From: Candidatus Fermentibacterota bacterium
GTDB taxonomy: Bacteria > Fermentibacterota > Fermentibacteria > Fermentibacterales > Fermentibacteraceae
DNA: 17,416 bases
NCBI GenBank assembly: GCA_022703195.1
Contig: JAKLEF010000008.1
Span: 1-17,416, forward strand
Direction: 5' to 3'
Positions within the stretch are counted from its first letter, which is position 1, and each line of letters begins with the position of its first letter. A program made the translations under genes and the position numbers. Below are positions 7,442 to 14,111 of the stretch, piece after piece. The notes under the pieces are model-generated. The model did not search any database. It saw only the letters and a list, made by a program, of their open reading frames with translations, and was not told the DNA's origin.

Positions 7442-8502
7442 CGGACCGCGATTCCCCGGGTCGTCCCGGCGGCTTCTCGTGCCCCGTGCCGCTCTCGCGC
7501 CATGCGGTGGTCACCTTGGCCCACGGCGGGGGCGGCACCATCATGAAGAGGCTGGTCGACGGATTCGTCGAAGCCTTCGGAGGCCCCGCCCCCGGAGACA
7601 GGCACGACGGAGCGGTGCTCGAACTGAACGGAGGCAGGATAGCCTTCACCACGGACAGCTATGTCATCGATCCCATATTCTTCCCGGGCGGAGACATCGG
7701 ATCGCTGGCAGTCCACGGCACGGTCAACGACCTGGCGGTCTGCGGGGCCAGACCGCTCTGGCTGAGCGCAGGCCTGATCCTCGGCGAGGGCTTCCCCCTC
7801 GACAGCCTGGAGCGCGTGGTGGAGTCGATGGCTGATGCGGCCCGCAGGTGCGGGGTGAGGTTCGTGACCGGCGATACCAAGGTCGTGGGACATCCGGGTT
7901 GTGACGGCATCTACATCAACACCGCCGGCATCGGAGCCGTGCCTCCCGGAGTGGACGTGCGCCCCGCGAACGTGCGGCCCGGCGACGGCATCGTGGTCAG
8001 CGGCGACATCGGCAGGCACGGGATGGCCATCATGTGCGCGAGGGAGGGCATCGGCCTGGAGACGGACATAGAGAGCGATTCGGCCCCTATTCACGGTGTG
8101 GTCGGGAGGATCCTCGAATCGGGCATCCCCGTCCGGTGCATGAGGGACCTGACGAGGGGAGGCCTCGCTGCCGCTCTCTCGGAGATCGCATCCGATTCCT
8201 CCACGGACTTCATCATAGAGGAGCCCTCCGTTCCGGTGAACGGGCAGGTGCGCGCCGCGTGCGAGCTGCTCGGCTTCGATCCTCTGCACGTGGCGAACGA
8301 GGGGCGCTTCGTGACGTTCGTACCGGGAGGCATGGCCGCTGATCTGGTGCGGCTCATGGCCTCCTTCGACCCCGAAAGCACGCCTGCATGCATCGGAACG
8401 GTAGCCGGGGAGGGGACGGGCGCTGTCACGTTGAGGAGTTCCCTGGGAACAAGGAGGCCGATGTCGGTGTTGAGTGGGGAGCAGCTTCCGCGGATTTGTT
8501 GA
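7438..8502 (+). CDS. hypE: Hydrogenase maturation protein HypE (thiocarbamate dehydratase)
   Basis: HypE receives a carbamoyl group from HypF on its C-terminal Cys and dehydrates it with ATP to the thiocyanate that supplies the cyanide ligands. The protein has 354 residues and ends LPRIC with the modified Cys354 as the last residue, as in all active HypE. AIR synthase-type motifs are present: LAHGGGGTIMKRLVDGF (28-44), AFTTDSYVIDPIFFPGGDIG (69-88), VNDLAVCGARPLWLSAG, and FVTGDTKVVG. The GTG at 7438 has GGGGAGG at 7425-7431 and overlaps hypD by 4 bases. The same frame is open far upstream, but that part is only a shadow of hypD. It is the last gene before a 193-base gap. Confidence 0.96.
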   Translation: MTDRDSPGRPGGFSCPVPLSRHAVVTLAHGGGGTIMKRLVDGFVEAFGGPAPGDRHDGAVLELNGGRIAFTTDSYVIDPIFFPGGDIGSLAVHGTVNDLAVCGARPLWLSAGLILGEGFPLDSLERVVESMADAARRCGVRFVTGDTKVVGHPGCDGIYINTAGIGAVPPGVDVRPANVRPGDGIVVSGDIGRHGMAIMCAREGIGLETDIESDSAPIHGVVGRILESGIPVRCMRDLTRGGLAAALSEIASDSSTDFIIEEPSVPVNGQVRAACELLGFDPLHVANEGRFVTFVPGGMAADLVRLMASFDPESTPACIGTVAGEGTGAVTLRSSLGTRRPMSVLSGEQLPRIC

Positions 8503-8553
8503 AAAACTGCACAGGGAGGGCACTTTTGCATCGGGTGACGGCGGGGCGGCCCC

Positions 8554-8573
8554 CGTTCGAAAAAATTCGAACG
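8554..8573. repeat. Perfect inverted repeat CGTTCGAA-AAAA-TTCGAACG
   Basis: Two 8-base arms (8554-8561 and 8566-8573) flank AAAA. It lies 51 bases after the hypE stop and about 20 bases before the candidate -35 of the roadblock operon. No T tract follows, so an operator for a dimeric regulator is more likely than a terminator. The AT-rich core is distinct from its GC-rich surroundings. Confidence 0.6.
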
Positions 8574-8594
8574 TTCAGGAAACGCCACGCGCTA

Positions 8595-8623
8595 TTGGGT
8601 CCGCGCGGGCGAGGCCTTATCTT
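8595..8623 (+). promoter_or_regulatory. Candidate promoter for the roadblock/GTPase operon
   Basis: TTGGGT (8595-8600) and TATCTT (8618-8623) are 17 bases apart, similar in form to the better promoter at 3411. Transcription would begin near 8630, giving a leader of about 65 bases that carries the inverted repeat at 8642-8663. The -35 is weak. Confidence 0.45.
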
Positions 8624-8641
8624 ACATCATGTCCCGAACGC

Positions 8642-8663
8642 GCCTTCCATCGTGATGGAAGGC
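8642..8663 (+). repeat. Perfect inverted repeat GCCTTCCATC-GT-GATGGAAGGC in the operon leader
   Basis: Arms of 10 bases (8642-8651 and 8654-8663) surround GT. In RNA it would form a 9-bp stem with a CGTG loop, ending 18 bases before the AGGAGG ribosome binding site (8682-8687). It may be a leader hairpin that affects mRNA stability or translation, or a DNA operator just after the start point. Confidence 0.6.
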
Positions 8664-8695
8664 ATTCTCATCACCCGATACAGGAGGTTTCACAA

Positions 8696-9052
8696 GTGAG
8701 CGACACTTCCCGGATCCTCAAGGAACTCGTCGACGTCCAGGGCATCAATGTAGCCGTCTGCGTGGGTCGCGACGGCTTCGTCATCGACGCCGCCTCCACC
8801 GGGAACGCCGATGCCGATGCCATCGGCGCGATGGTCTCCACGGGGATGGGCTCCGCCGAGAGCGTCGGCCGCGAGCTGGGCGTCGGCGAGATGGCCCAGG
8901 CCATGATGGAGTACGAGAAGGGCATAGTCGTCCTCTCCGCCCTCGGAACCGACGCCCTGCTCGCAGTCGTCGCATCGAGCGACGCCAACCTGGGCAACGT
9001 GCGCCTCCAGGTGAAGCGCCGCACGGCAGACCTGGTCAAGAGCCTGAGCTAG
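8696..9052 (+). CDS. Roadblock/LC7-domain protein (MglB-like)
   Basis: This is a single-domain roadblock/LC7 protein of 118 residues. Members such as MglB act as partners or GTPase-activating proteins of small Ras-like GTPases. The GTG at 8696 follows AGGAGG (8682-8687) by 8 bases. The fold is visible as ILKELVDVQGINVAVCVGRD, GFVIDAAS, a helix with many Ala and Met, then GIVVLSALGTDALLAVVAS, and SDANLGNVRLQVKRRTADLV, which closely fits the family consensus (danlG.vR). It is the first gene of a five-gene block that includes the GTPase at 9610, so it is probably that GTPase's regulator. Its specific process is unknown. Confidence 0.88.
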   Translation: MSDTSRILKELVDVQGINVAVCVGRDGFVIDAASTGNADADAIGAMVSTGMGSAESVGRELGVGEMAQAMMEYEKGIVVLSALGTDALLAVVASSDANLGNVRLQVKRRTADLVKSLS

Positions 9053-9119
9053 ACGGTTCCCCGGCCCTGACAATCGCCGGTCCAGACGATCCGCGCTTTC
9101 GAAGGGAGTCCGGATAGCG

Positions 9120-9629
9120 ATGAAAAGCGATCAGACGAGCCAGAGCAGCGCTATACATCGCGAGTTGTCGGAGATGGTTGGCGCGACCGGGGCCCTCATA
9201 AGCCTGCTCATTTCCAGAGAAGGCGTCTGTCTGAGCCAGGCCGGCGAGCTGACGTCGCTGAACACGACCGCGCTCGCCGCCCTGGTCGCAGGCATGTTCG
9301 CGGCCACCAAGGAAGTGGCCACCATCGTGGGCGAGAACCAGTTCTCGATCCTTCTCCAGCAGGGAGACAGGAGGCATATCCACATCTCCCTGGTGGGGAA
9401 GAGGTCGATGATGGTCATCGTCTTCGAGGACTACACCAGGATCGGGAAGGTCCGGATGGAGGCCAAGAAGGCAGGCGAGGCCATATCCAGGATCCTCGAG
9501 ATGCCGGTCGAGAAGGCCCCCGACGAGGAAGGCGAGATCTACCTGCCCCGCTTCAAGGAGTACGCGCTGAACCTGGTGGACAGGATCTTCCGGGTAGACG
9601 AAGAGGACGATGGCGCACATCAGCTCTGA
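9120..9629 (+). CDS. Second roadblock/LC7-type protein with C-terminal extension
   Basis: This 169-residue protein contains a more divergent roadblock/LC7 fold at about residues 10-125: HRELSEMVGATGALISLLIS, REGVCLSQAGELTSLNTTAL, and HIHISLVGKRSMMVIVFEDY, followed by a helix (GKVRMEAKKAGEAISRILE). The last 40 residues are charged (PDEEGEIYLPRF) and outside the standard domain. The ATG at 9120 has GAAGGGAG 11 bases upstream, a rather long spacing. Its end overlaps the GTPase gene by 20 bases, so the two are co-translated. It is likely a second partner of the GTPase. The domain call comes from the pattern, without an alignment. Confidence 0.75.
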   Translation: MKSDQTSQSSAIHRELSEMVGATGALISLLISREGVCLSQAGELTSLNTTALAALVAGMFAATKEVATIVGENQFSILLQQGDRRHIHISLVGKRSMMVIVFEDYTRIGKVRMEAKKAGEAISRILEMPVEKAPDEEGEIYLPRFKEYALNLVDRIFRVDEEDDGAHQL

Positions 9630-10194
9630 GAACCAGCAGATTGTCTTCAAGCTCGTCTATTTCGGACCGGGCATGAGCGGCAAGACCACCAATCTCCACT
9701 GGATCCACGCCCAGCTCGCCGAGAAGTACCGGGGCGAGCTGCTCGTGCTCGACACAGAGAAGGAACGGACGCTCTTCTTCGACTTCTTCCCCGTGTCGCT
9801 CGGAAGGGTCGAGAACTACGCGATCAAGTTCCACCTGTACACCATCCCGGGGCAGATACACTACGAGGCCAGCCGCCGACTGATCCTCGAAGGCGCCGAT
9901 GGAGTGGCCTTCATAGCCGATTCGCGCATGGGCCATCTCGAGAAGAACATCCAGAGCTACAGGATGATGATCGACAACATGATCGATCTGCGGATCCCGG
10001 TCGATGACTTCCCGGTGGTGCTCCAGTACAACAAGCGCGACCTGGAACCCCTGATCGAGCTGGGCAGCATCGAGAGGGAGCTGGGGCTCTCCCCGGGCAT
10101 CCCTGCGATAGAGGCCGTGGCGAGCGAGGGCAGGGGGGTAATGCAGACCCTCCGGCTTCTGAGCATGGAAGTCATCAGGAAGTTCCAGCTCTAG
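9610..10194 (+). CDS. MglA-family small Ras-like GTPase
   Basis: This is a 194-residue bacterial small GTPase of the MglA type, the polarity switch of gliding and twitching motility in Myxococcus and a general switch in other bacteria. G1 is GPGMSGKTT (19-27) with Lys25, and TLFFDFFP (54-61) is the MglA-specific switch I segment. G3 is FHLYTIPGQIHYEASRRLIL (MglA has TVPGQ), G4 is QYNKRD (139-144), and G5 is near EAVAS. The phrase VLQYNKRD is typical of MglA. All nucleotide-binding residues appear intact. The gene overlaps the upstream roadblock gene by 20 bases and sits in an operon with three roadblock domains. No motility genes are in the window, so gliding is not implied. Confidence 0.93.
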   Translation: MAHISSENQQIVFKLVYFGPGMSGKTTNLHWIHAQLAEKYRGELLVLDTEKERTLFFDFFPVSLGRVENYAIKFHLYTIPGQIHYEASRRLILEGADGVAFIADSRMGHLEKNIQSYRMMIDNMIDLRIPVDDFPVVLQYNKRDLEPLIELGSIERELGLSPGIPAIEAVASEGRGVMQTLRLLSMEVIRKFQL

Positions 10195-10209
10195 GCGGGA
10201 AAGAAGCGA

Positions 10210-10225
10210 CGGCGCCCCTGCGCCG
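10210..10225 (+). repeat. Small GC stem-loop between GTPase and PATAN genes
   Basis: CGGCGC (10210-10215) and GCGCCG (10220-10225) flank CCCT. It lies in the 49-base gap before the next gene and could be a processing or attenuation hairpin inside the operon. There is no T tract. Confidence 0.3.
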
Positions 10226-10243
10226 CATGAGTTTGGATATGGA

Positions 10244-10942
10244 ATGGCTCTCAAAGGCACACTGAGCGATCTCGGCCTCGTCACCCTGCTCCAGTTCCCC
10301 AACTCGAGCAGGAGATCGGGGCTTCTCTCGATCACTGTCGACAACGATCAGGCAAGCCTCTATTACGTCGACGGCAATCTCGTGCACGCCACCCTCGGCG
10401 ATCTGACGGGGCAGCAGGTCCTCGTCGAGATGGTCGACTGGAAGGACGGCACCTTCACATTCGAGACCGGCGTGCCATCCCCCGAGGTGACAATCAAGAA
10501 GGACCTCCACAGGCTCATCATGTGGGCCCTGAAGGAGCGCGACGAGATCAAGAAGGCGCAGGCCGAGGCCGAACAGAACGCCCTCCAGCACCCCGACGGC
10601 CACATCTACGAGCAGCCCCTGCGCGACTTCGTCGCTTCTTCGCCGAGCCACGTCTGGGCGAGCATCATCGATTCGGCAGGGGTGATCATCGCCAGGTCCG
10701 ACCTGCCAAGCGACCTCTCAGAGATCGCCCCGGTTATCGTGAAGAGCGTTTCGGCCTTCGTGAACTCGTATCCCGGCGGGGCGCCCGACAGGGTGATCAT
10801 CGAGGACGGTTCGAGGACTCTCGGGCTCATGTCTGTGGACAAGAAGCTGGTTCTCCTGACCGTCGTGAAGCCCGACACCAAGATCGGCCTGATGTGCATC
10901 GCCCTCGGCCGCCTCCTGGACAACGTCCGCAAGAAGGAGTGA
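10244..10942 (+). CDS. PATAN (DUF4388) domain protein with C-terminal roadblock-like domain
   Basis: The protein has 232 residues in two parts. Residues 1-75 form a PATAN/DUF4388 domain (MALKGTLSDLGLVTLLQFPN, then SGLLSITVDNDQASLYYVDG, then LVEMVDWKDGTFTFE), a protein-interaction module found in bacterial signalling proteins, often beside response-regulator or GTPase domains. A charged, possibly coiled-coil linker (KERDEIKKAQAEAEQNA, 97-113) leads to a roadblock/LC7-like domain at about 135-232 (VWASIIDSAGVIIARSD, KKLVLLTVVKPDTKIGLMCI). The ATG at 10244 follows a weak ribosome binding site. It is probably an adaptor that ties the GTPase switch to a target. The PATAN call is solid and the roadblock part is likely. 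Confidence 0.8.
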   Translation: MALKGTLSDLGLVTLLQFPNSSRRSGLLSITVDNDQASLYYVDGNLVHATLGDLTGQQVLVEMVDWKDGTFTFETGVPSPEVTIKKDLHRLIMWALKERDEIKKAQAEAEQNALQHPDGHIYEQPLRDFVASSPSHVWASIIDSAGVIIARSDLPSDLSEIAPVIVKSVSAFVNSYPGGAPDRVIIEDGSRTLGLMSVDKKLVLLTVVKPDTKIGLMCIALGRLLDNVRKKE

Positions 10943-10949
10943 TGGCGGA

Positions 10950-12611
10950 ATGGCGGATAATCCCGTGCCGTCCCTGATCCCCTTCGACGAGTTCCTCCGG
11001 GTATGCACGGATTCCGGCCTGATCACGGAGGACACGTCCAGGCGCATACACGGTTTCGCCCGCGCCATGGGAGGAGTGGGTTCGGTACCCCGGATGTCCG
11101 GTGCCGATTCGGAAAGGCTCCAGAGCTTCGAGAACATCCTCGCGTTCGACTATCCCGACAACATGACCTTCGACAGCTACATCACCACCGAGGAGAACTA
11201 CTACACCTGCGAGATCCTCCGGACCGTGGCGTTCATCCCGAGGATCTGGAAGGCCATCGCACCCGTGTTCATCCATGCACCCACAGGGCAGGGGAAGACC
11301 CATCTGCTGGCCGCCACGCGCAACGCCACTTCGCGGAAGGCACTTCTCATCAACACCCTGGACCTCGAGACGGAATTCCAGCACGCCCTGAGCGCCGGCA
11401 GGGAGCGCGAGCTCCGCGACTGGATGATCCAGCACGACCTGATACTCATCGACGACATCCAGTTCGCACGCGGCAACAGGAGCTTCGAGAAGTTCGTCAT
11501 ATCGGTGATGAACCGGATGCCGAGGGAGACCCACGGCATAGTCATCTCCTCCGACGTCGAACCATCCATGCTGACCGGCATGGACGCATCGCTCCTGTCG
11601 CGGCTGATGTCCGGGATCACCATCAAGCTCGAGATCGTGAGCAAGAAGGGGCGCCGGGAGATCCTGGAGCAGTTCTTCAAGTACACGGGCATGAACCTCT
11701 CGGACGACGTGGTGGACTACCTGGCCGACACATTCACGACGAACGTCAGGCAGCTCAAGGCCGCGGCCAGGATGGTCCTCGCGAGGGTGCTGGGTACCGG
11801 CAGCGCCATGACCGTGGAGTCCACCCGGGCGCTCCTCGGCTTCATGACGGAGAGGATCGGCACCGAACTGCCCGATCTCGACGAGGATCTTCCCATGGCT
11901 CCGGGAGGGAGGACCGAGTACATCGTCGTGGAGGTGGAGGAGGAGCCCGAGCGCAGAAACACCGGATCGGGCCTGGAACCCTTTGTCATCGAACCGGTGA
12001 ACAGCGCCGCCTCGTCCCGCAGGCCGCAGACCGCAGGCTCGAGCGATACCCCGCCGAAATCCGCGGCAAGGAGAGCCAGGGTGCAGCCCGCCCGGCCGGT
12101 GGAGCCGCCTCCAGCTCCCGCGGCGGCGGAAGATGCCGATGAGGAATCCGGGCATACCGAAGAGGATTTCCCCGTCCCGATGGCGGTTTCGAGGGAGAAA
12201 CCGCATGCTCCGGCCGTGGAGAGGCCTGTGGTGCCGCCTTCGCCCTCCTGGCCGGCCGGGAGTGCCCAGCCTGCACCCACTGCGCAGAAGCCTGCCCCCT
12301 CGGAAAGAACTGCAGCCCCGGCGGTAAGGCCTGCGGAAGCCGCCGCTGCTCAGCAGCAGGCGCCCGCCCCGGACGATGCGCAGGAACAGCCGCGCTCGGG
12401 GCGCAGATCGGCCAGGAGATTCAAGGAGATGCTCGAGTCCGCGGACACTGTCGAGAAACAGACCGAAGCCCTCCGCCTGGCAGTGGGCGAGAGGATCAGG
12501 CAGCTCATGGAGTCCGGGGCGAACGATATCGACATAGGCAAGCTCCAGGTGACGCTCAAGTTCCTCGAGAAGGGCGATCTGGAGTCGGCGATGCTCTCGC
12601 TCAAGGCGTGA
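10950..12611 (+). CDS. DnaA-like AAA+ ATPase without DNA-binding domain, with Pro/Ala-rich linker
   Basis: This 553-residue protein has a DnaA/Hda-type AAA+ domain at about 60-305. It shows TFDSYITTEENYYT as in DnaA domain III, Walker A APTGQGKTHLL (110-120), Walker B LILIDDIQF (164-172, identical in form to DnaA), and sensor 1 near VISSDVEPS (198-206). The box VII Arg finger is in LLSRLMSGITIKL (R218), and sensor 2 is NVRQLKAAARMV (R267). After residue 310 come an acidic stretch and a long Pro/Ala-rich disordered segment (about 340-480), then a charged helical end (about 480-553). DnaA domain IV is absent, so it is not the replication initiator. It is the last gene of the roadblock/GTPase block, 7 bases after the PATAN gene stop. 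An ATPase that remodels or positions partners of the GTPase is a reasonable guess. Confidence 0.85.
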   Translation: MADNPVPSLIPFDEFLRVCTDSGLITEDTSRRIHGFARAMGGVGSVPRMSGADSERLQSFENILAFDYPDNMTFDSYITTEENYYTCEILRTVAFIPRIWKAIAPVFIHAPTGQGKTHLLAATRNATSRKALLINTLDLETEFQHALSAGRERELRDWMIQHDLILIDDIQFARGNRSFEKFVISVMNRMPRETHGIVISSDVEPSMLTGMDASLLSRLMSGITIKLEIVSKKGRREILEQFFKYTGMNLSDDVVDYLADTFTTNVRQLKAAARMVLARVLGTGSAMTVESTRALLGFMTERIGTELPDLDEDLPMAPGGRTEYIVVEVEEEPERRNTGSGLEPFVIEPVNSAASSRRPQTAGSSDTPPKSAARRARVQPARPVEPPPAPAAAEDADEESGHTEEDFPVPMAVSREKPHAPAVERPVVPPSPSWPAGSAQPAPTAQKPAPSERTAAPAVRPAEAAAAQQQAPAPDDAQEQPRSGRRSARRFKEMLESADTVEKQTEALRLAVGERIRQLMESGANDIDIGKLQVTLKFLEKGDLESAMLSLKA

Positions 12612-12653
12612 CGGTGAAGGTATGGGGTCGAGTCGAGGGAGAAAGGAGATATT

Positions 12654-13160
12654 GTGCACGCAGTCGCGGATGCAGATCTCTCCCGTTTCCACGGAGTCGC
12701 CTATCTTCTGGGAGCGCTGGCGCACGCATCGGAGCTGAACCTCGGCAAGAGCAGCCTCTCCATCTGCATGCTCGCCGGGAAGAAGTTCGGCAGGGAGGCG
12801 GTCGAAGGCACACGACAGACCGATGACCTGACCGAAGCGGTCACCCTGCTGGGCGAGGCCCTCGCAAAACGGGGCATCGTCTGGCACTTCGAACCCTTCG
12901 CCGGCGAGTCCGCGGCGCCCATCGAGGACCGCGACGGCAAGAAGGTGATGAGACTCTCCTTCGGGACCTGCATGGTCCGCAATGCCCTCTTCAGGTACGC
13001 CCACGAACAGAAACAGTCCCTCTGCTACATGGCGCACGGCGTCTTCGCCGGGGCGATGGAGAAGATCATGCCCGGCAGGACGGTGCATCTCGAGATTCTC
13101 CACGCCGGGCCCAACGGCTGTCTCAAGGAGATGATCGTGGAGGAGGGTGGTCAGGAATGA
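12654..13160 (+). CDS. Small V4R-like domain protein next to the hydrogenase
   Basis: This 168-residue protein starts at GTG 12654, with AAAGGAG at 12642-12648. Its second half (about 96-163) resembles the V4R/4-vinyl-reductase fold: VMRLSFGTCMVRNALF, then SLCYMAHGVFAGAMEKIMPG, then VHLEILHAGPNGCLKEMIV. Cys106, Cys124 and Cys156 match in order and near-identical spacing Cys182, Cys200 and Cys230 of the ferredoxin fusion at 15509, so the two proteins share a homologous domain. V4R domains bind small hydrophobic ligands or metal in other proteins. The N-terminal half is a helical segment I do not recognise. The stop overlaps the hydrogenase small-subunit ATG by 4 bases (ATGA), so it belongs to the hydrogenase operon. 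Function is unknown; a structural, ligand-sensing or redox role is possible. Confidence 0.75.
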   Translation: MHAVADADLSRFHGVAYLLGALAHASELNLGKSSLSICMLAGKKFGREAVEGTRQTDDLTEAVTLLGEALAKRGIVWHFEPFAGESAAPIEDRDGKKVMRLSFGTCMVRNALFRYAHEQKQSLCYMAHGVFAGAMEKIMPGRTVHLEILHAGPNGCLKEMIVEEGGQE

Positions 13161-14077
13161 AGGCGAGGGTGTCTACGGAGTGGCTCTCGGGCTGCTCGGG
13201 CTGCCATGTCGCCATAGTGGATCTCCACGAGAAGCTGCTCAACCTGGTCGACGACGTCGAGTTCGTGAGGGTGCCCGTGCTGATGGACGAGAAGGGCTAT
13301 CCGAAGGCCGACGTCGGGATAGTCGAAGGGGCCGTCAGGAGCGAGCACGACAGGCATGCGCTCGAGAAGATGCGCGAGAGCTGCGGGAAGCTGCTGGCCT
13401 TCGGAACCTGTGCGTCATACGGCGGGCCGTCCGGGATCGGATGGCTGTACGGCCGCGACGCCATCCTGGCCAAGGCCTACGGCGGGAACGTCTCCGACGC
13501 GAAGGGATCGAAAGTTCCCGGCGGGGCGTCGAAGCTCGAAGAGAGCGTGATCCCGATCGACGAAGTGGTGAAGATCGACCGGTATCTGCCGGGCTGTCCG
13601 CCTCACCCCTACTTCATCGCGATAGCGATACGCGACCTGCTCGGGGTCGAGAGCATCCCTCTGAGCCCCAAGACGGTCTGCTCCGAATGCGGCCGCAGGA
13701 TGCAGAAGACGGAGGGAGCGAAGCTCTCGAAGGGCGAGGTGTCGGCGAACGATCCGGATACCTGCTTCCTCAGCCAGGGCGTGGTCTGCCTGGGCAGCGT
13801 CACGCTGGACAGGTGCAAGGCCCAGTGTCCCAACAAGGGCGTGGCCTGTGCGGGATGCGCCGGGCCCTCGGTGGACCTCATCCGCGAGCCGCACCTCGAC
13901 ATCAGGAGCATGGTCGCGAAGAGGATGGCCATGCTGACGGGCATCCCCGAACAGGAGATCAGGGACTACATCCAGGGCGATGCCAAGACGTTCTACTCCT
14001 ATGCGCTGTCATCCCCGGTGATGTACGGGAAGCCCACCGTCGAGCTGCGTGAGTGGGCGGCGGAGGCCGCGAAATGA
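13157..14077 (+). CDS. NiFe hydrogenase small subunit (group 3-type, FrhG/MvhG-like)
   Basis: This is the electron-transfer subunit of a cytoplasmic NiFe hydrogenase, 306 residues, with no signal peptide. The proximal cluster ligands are C13 and C16 (EWLSGCSGCHVAI), C85 (LLAFGTCASYGG) and C147 (YLPGCPPHPY). Eight further Cys (C175, C178, C203, C211, C220, C224, C231, C234) form two ferredoxin-type clusters in the pattern CSEC, CFLSQGVVC, CKAQCPNKGVACAGCAGP. This pattern is typical of group 3a/3c subunits such as FrhG and MvhG. The phrase VDLHEKLLNLVD also fits MvhG. The ATG at 13157 overlaps the upstream V4R-like gene by 4 bases. Neither FrhB, MvhD, HdrA nor a diaphorase is nearby, so the usual electron partners are absent. 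Confidence 0.93.
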   Translation: MKARVSTEWLSGCSGCHVAIVDLHEKLLNLVDDVEFVRVPVLMDEKGYPKADVGIVEGAVRSEHDRHALEKMRESCGKLLAFGTCASYGGPSGIGWLYGRDAILAKAYGGNVSDAKGSKVPGGASKLEESVIPIDEVVKIDRYLPGCPPHPYFIAIAIRDLLGVESIPLSPKTVCSECGRRMQKTEGAKLSKGEVSANDPDTCFLSQGVVCLGSVTLDRCKAQCPNKGVACAGCAGPSVDLIREPHLDIRSMVAKRMAMLTGIPEQEIRDYIQGDAKTFYSYALSSPVMYGKPTVELREWAAEAAK

Positions 14078-14111
14078 GACCACCGACACCCGTCACATGG
14101 GAGACTGAGAT

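Noticed and set aside
6427..8502. A 691-codon plus-strand frame suggesting a long HypE
   Set aside because: The part before 7438 is an out-of-frame reading of hypD. The GTG at 7438 has a good ribosome site and overlaps the hypD stop, giving a normal HypE.
8554..8573. A Rho-independent terminator for hypCDE
   Set aside because: The stem is only moderately GC-rich and is not followed by a run of T; an operator is more likely.
9610..10194. The small GTPase as a substitute for the missing HypB
   Set aside because: HypB is a SIMIBI-class GTPase with metal-binding His/Cys sites. This protein has the MglA-type TIPGQ and NKRD motifs and no metal-binding segment.
10950..12611. A chromosomal replication initiator DnaA and a nearby origin
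   Set aside because: The DNA-binding domain IV is absent, no DnaA-box cluster was noticed in the adjacent gaps, and no dnaN or other origin genes are adjacent.
10827..13103. A 758-codon open frame on the minus strand
   Set aside because: It lies antisense to the DnaA-like and V4R-like genes, which have clear family motifs. Its product is rich in Arg, His and Gly with no motif, as expected from an antisense frame in GC-rich DNA.
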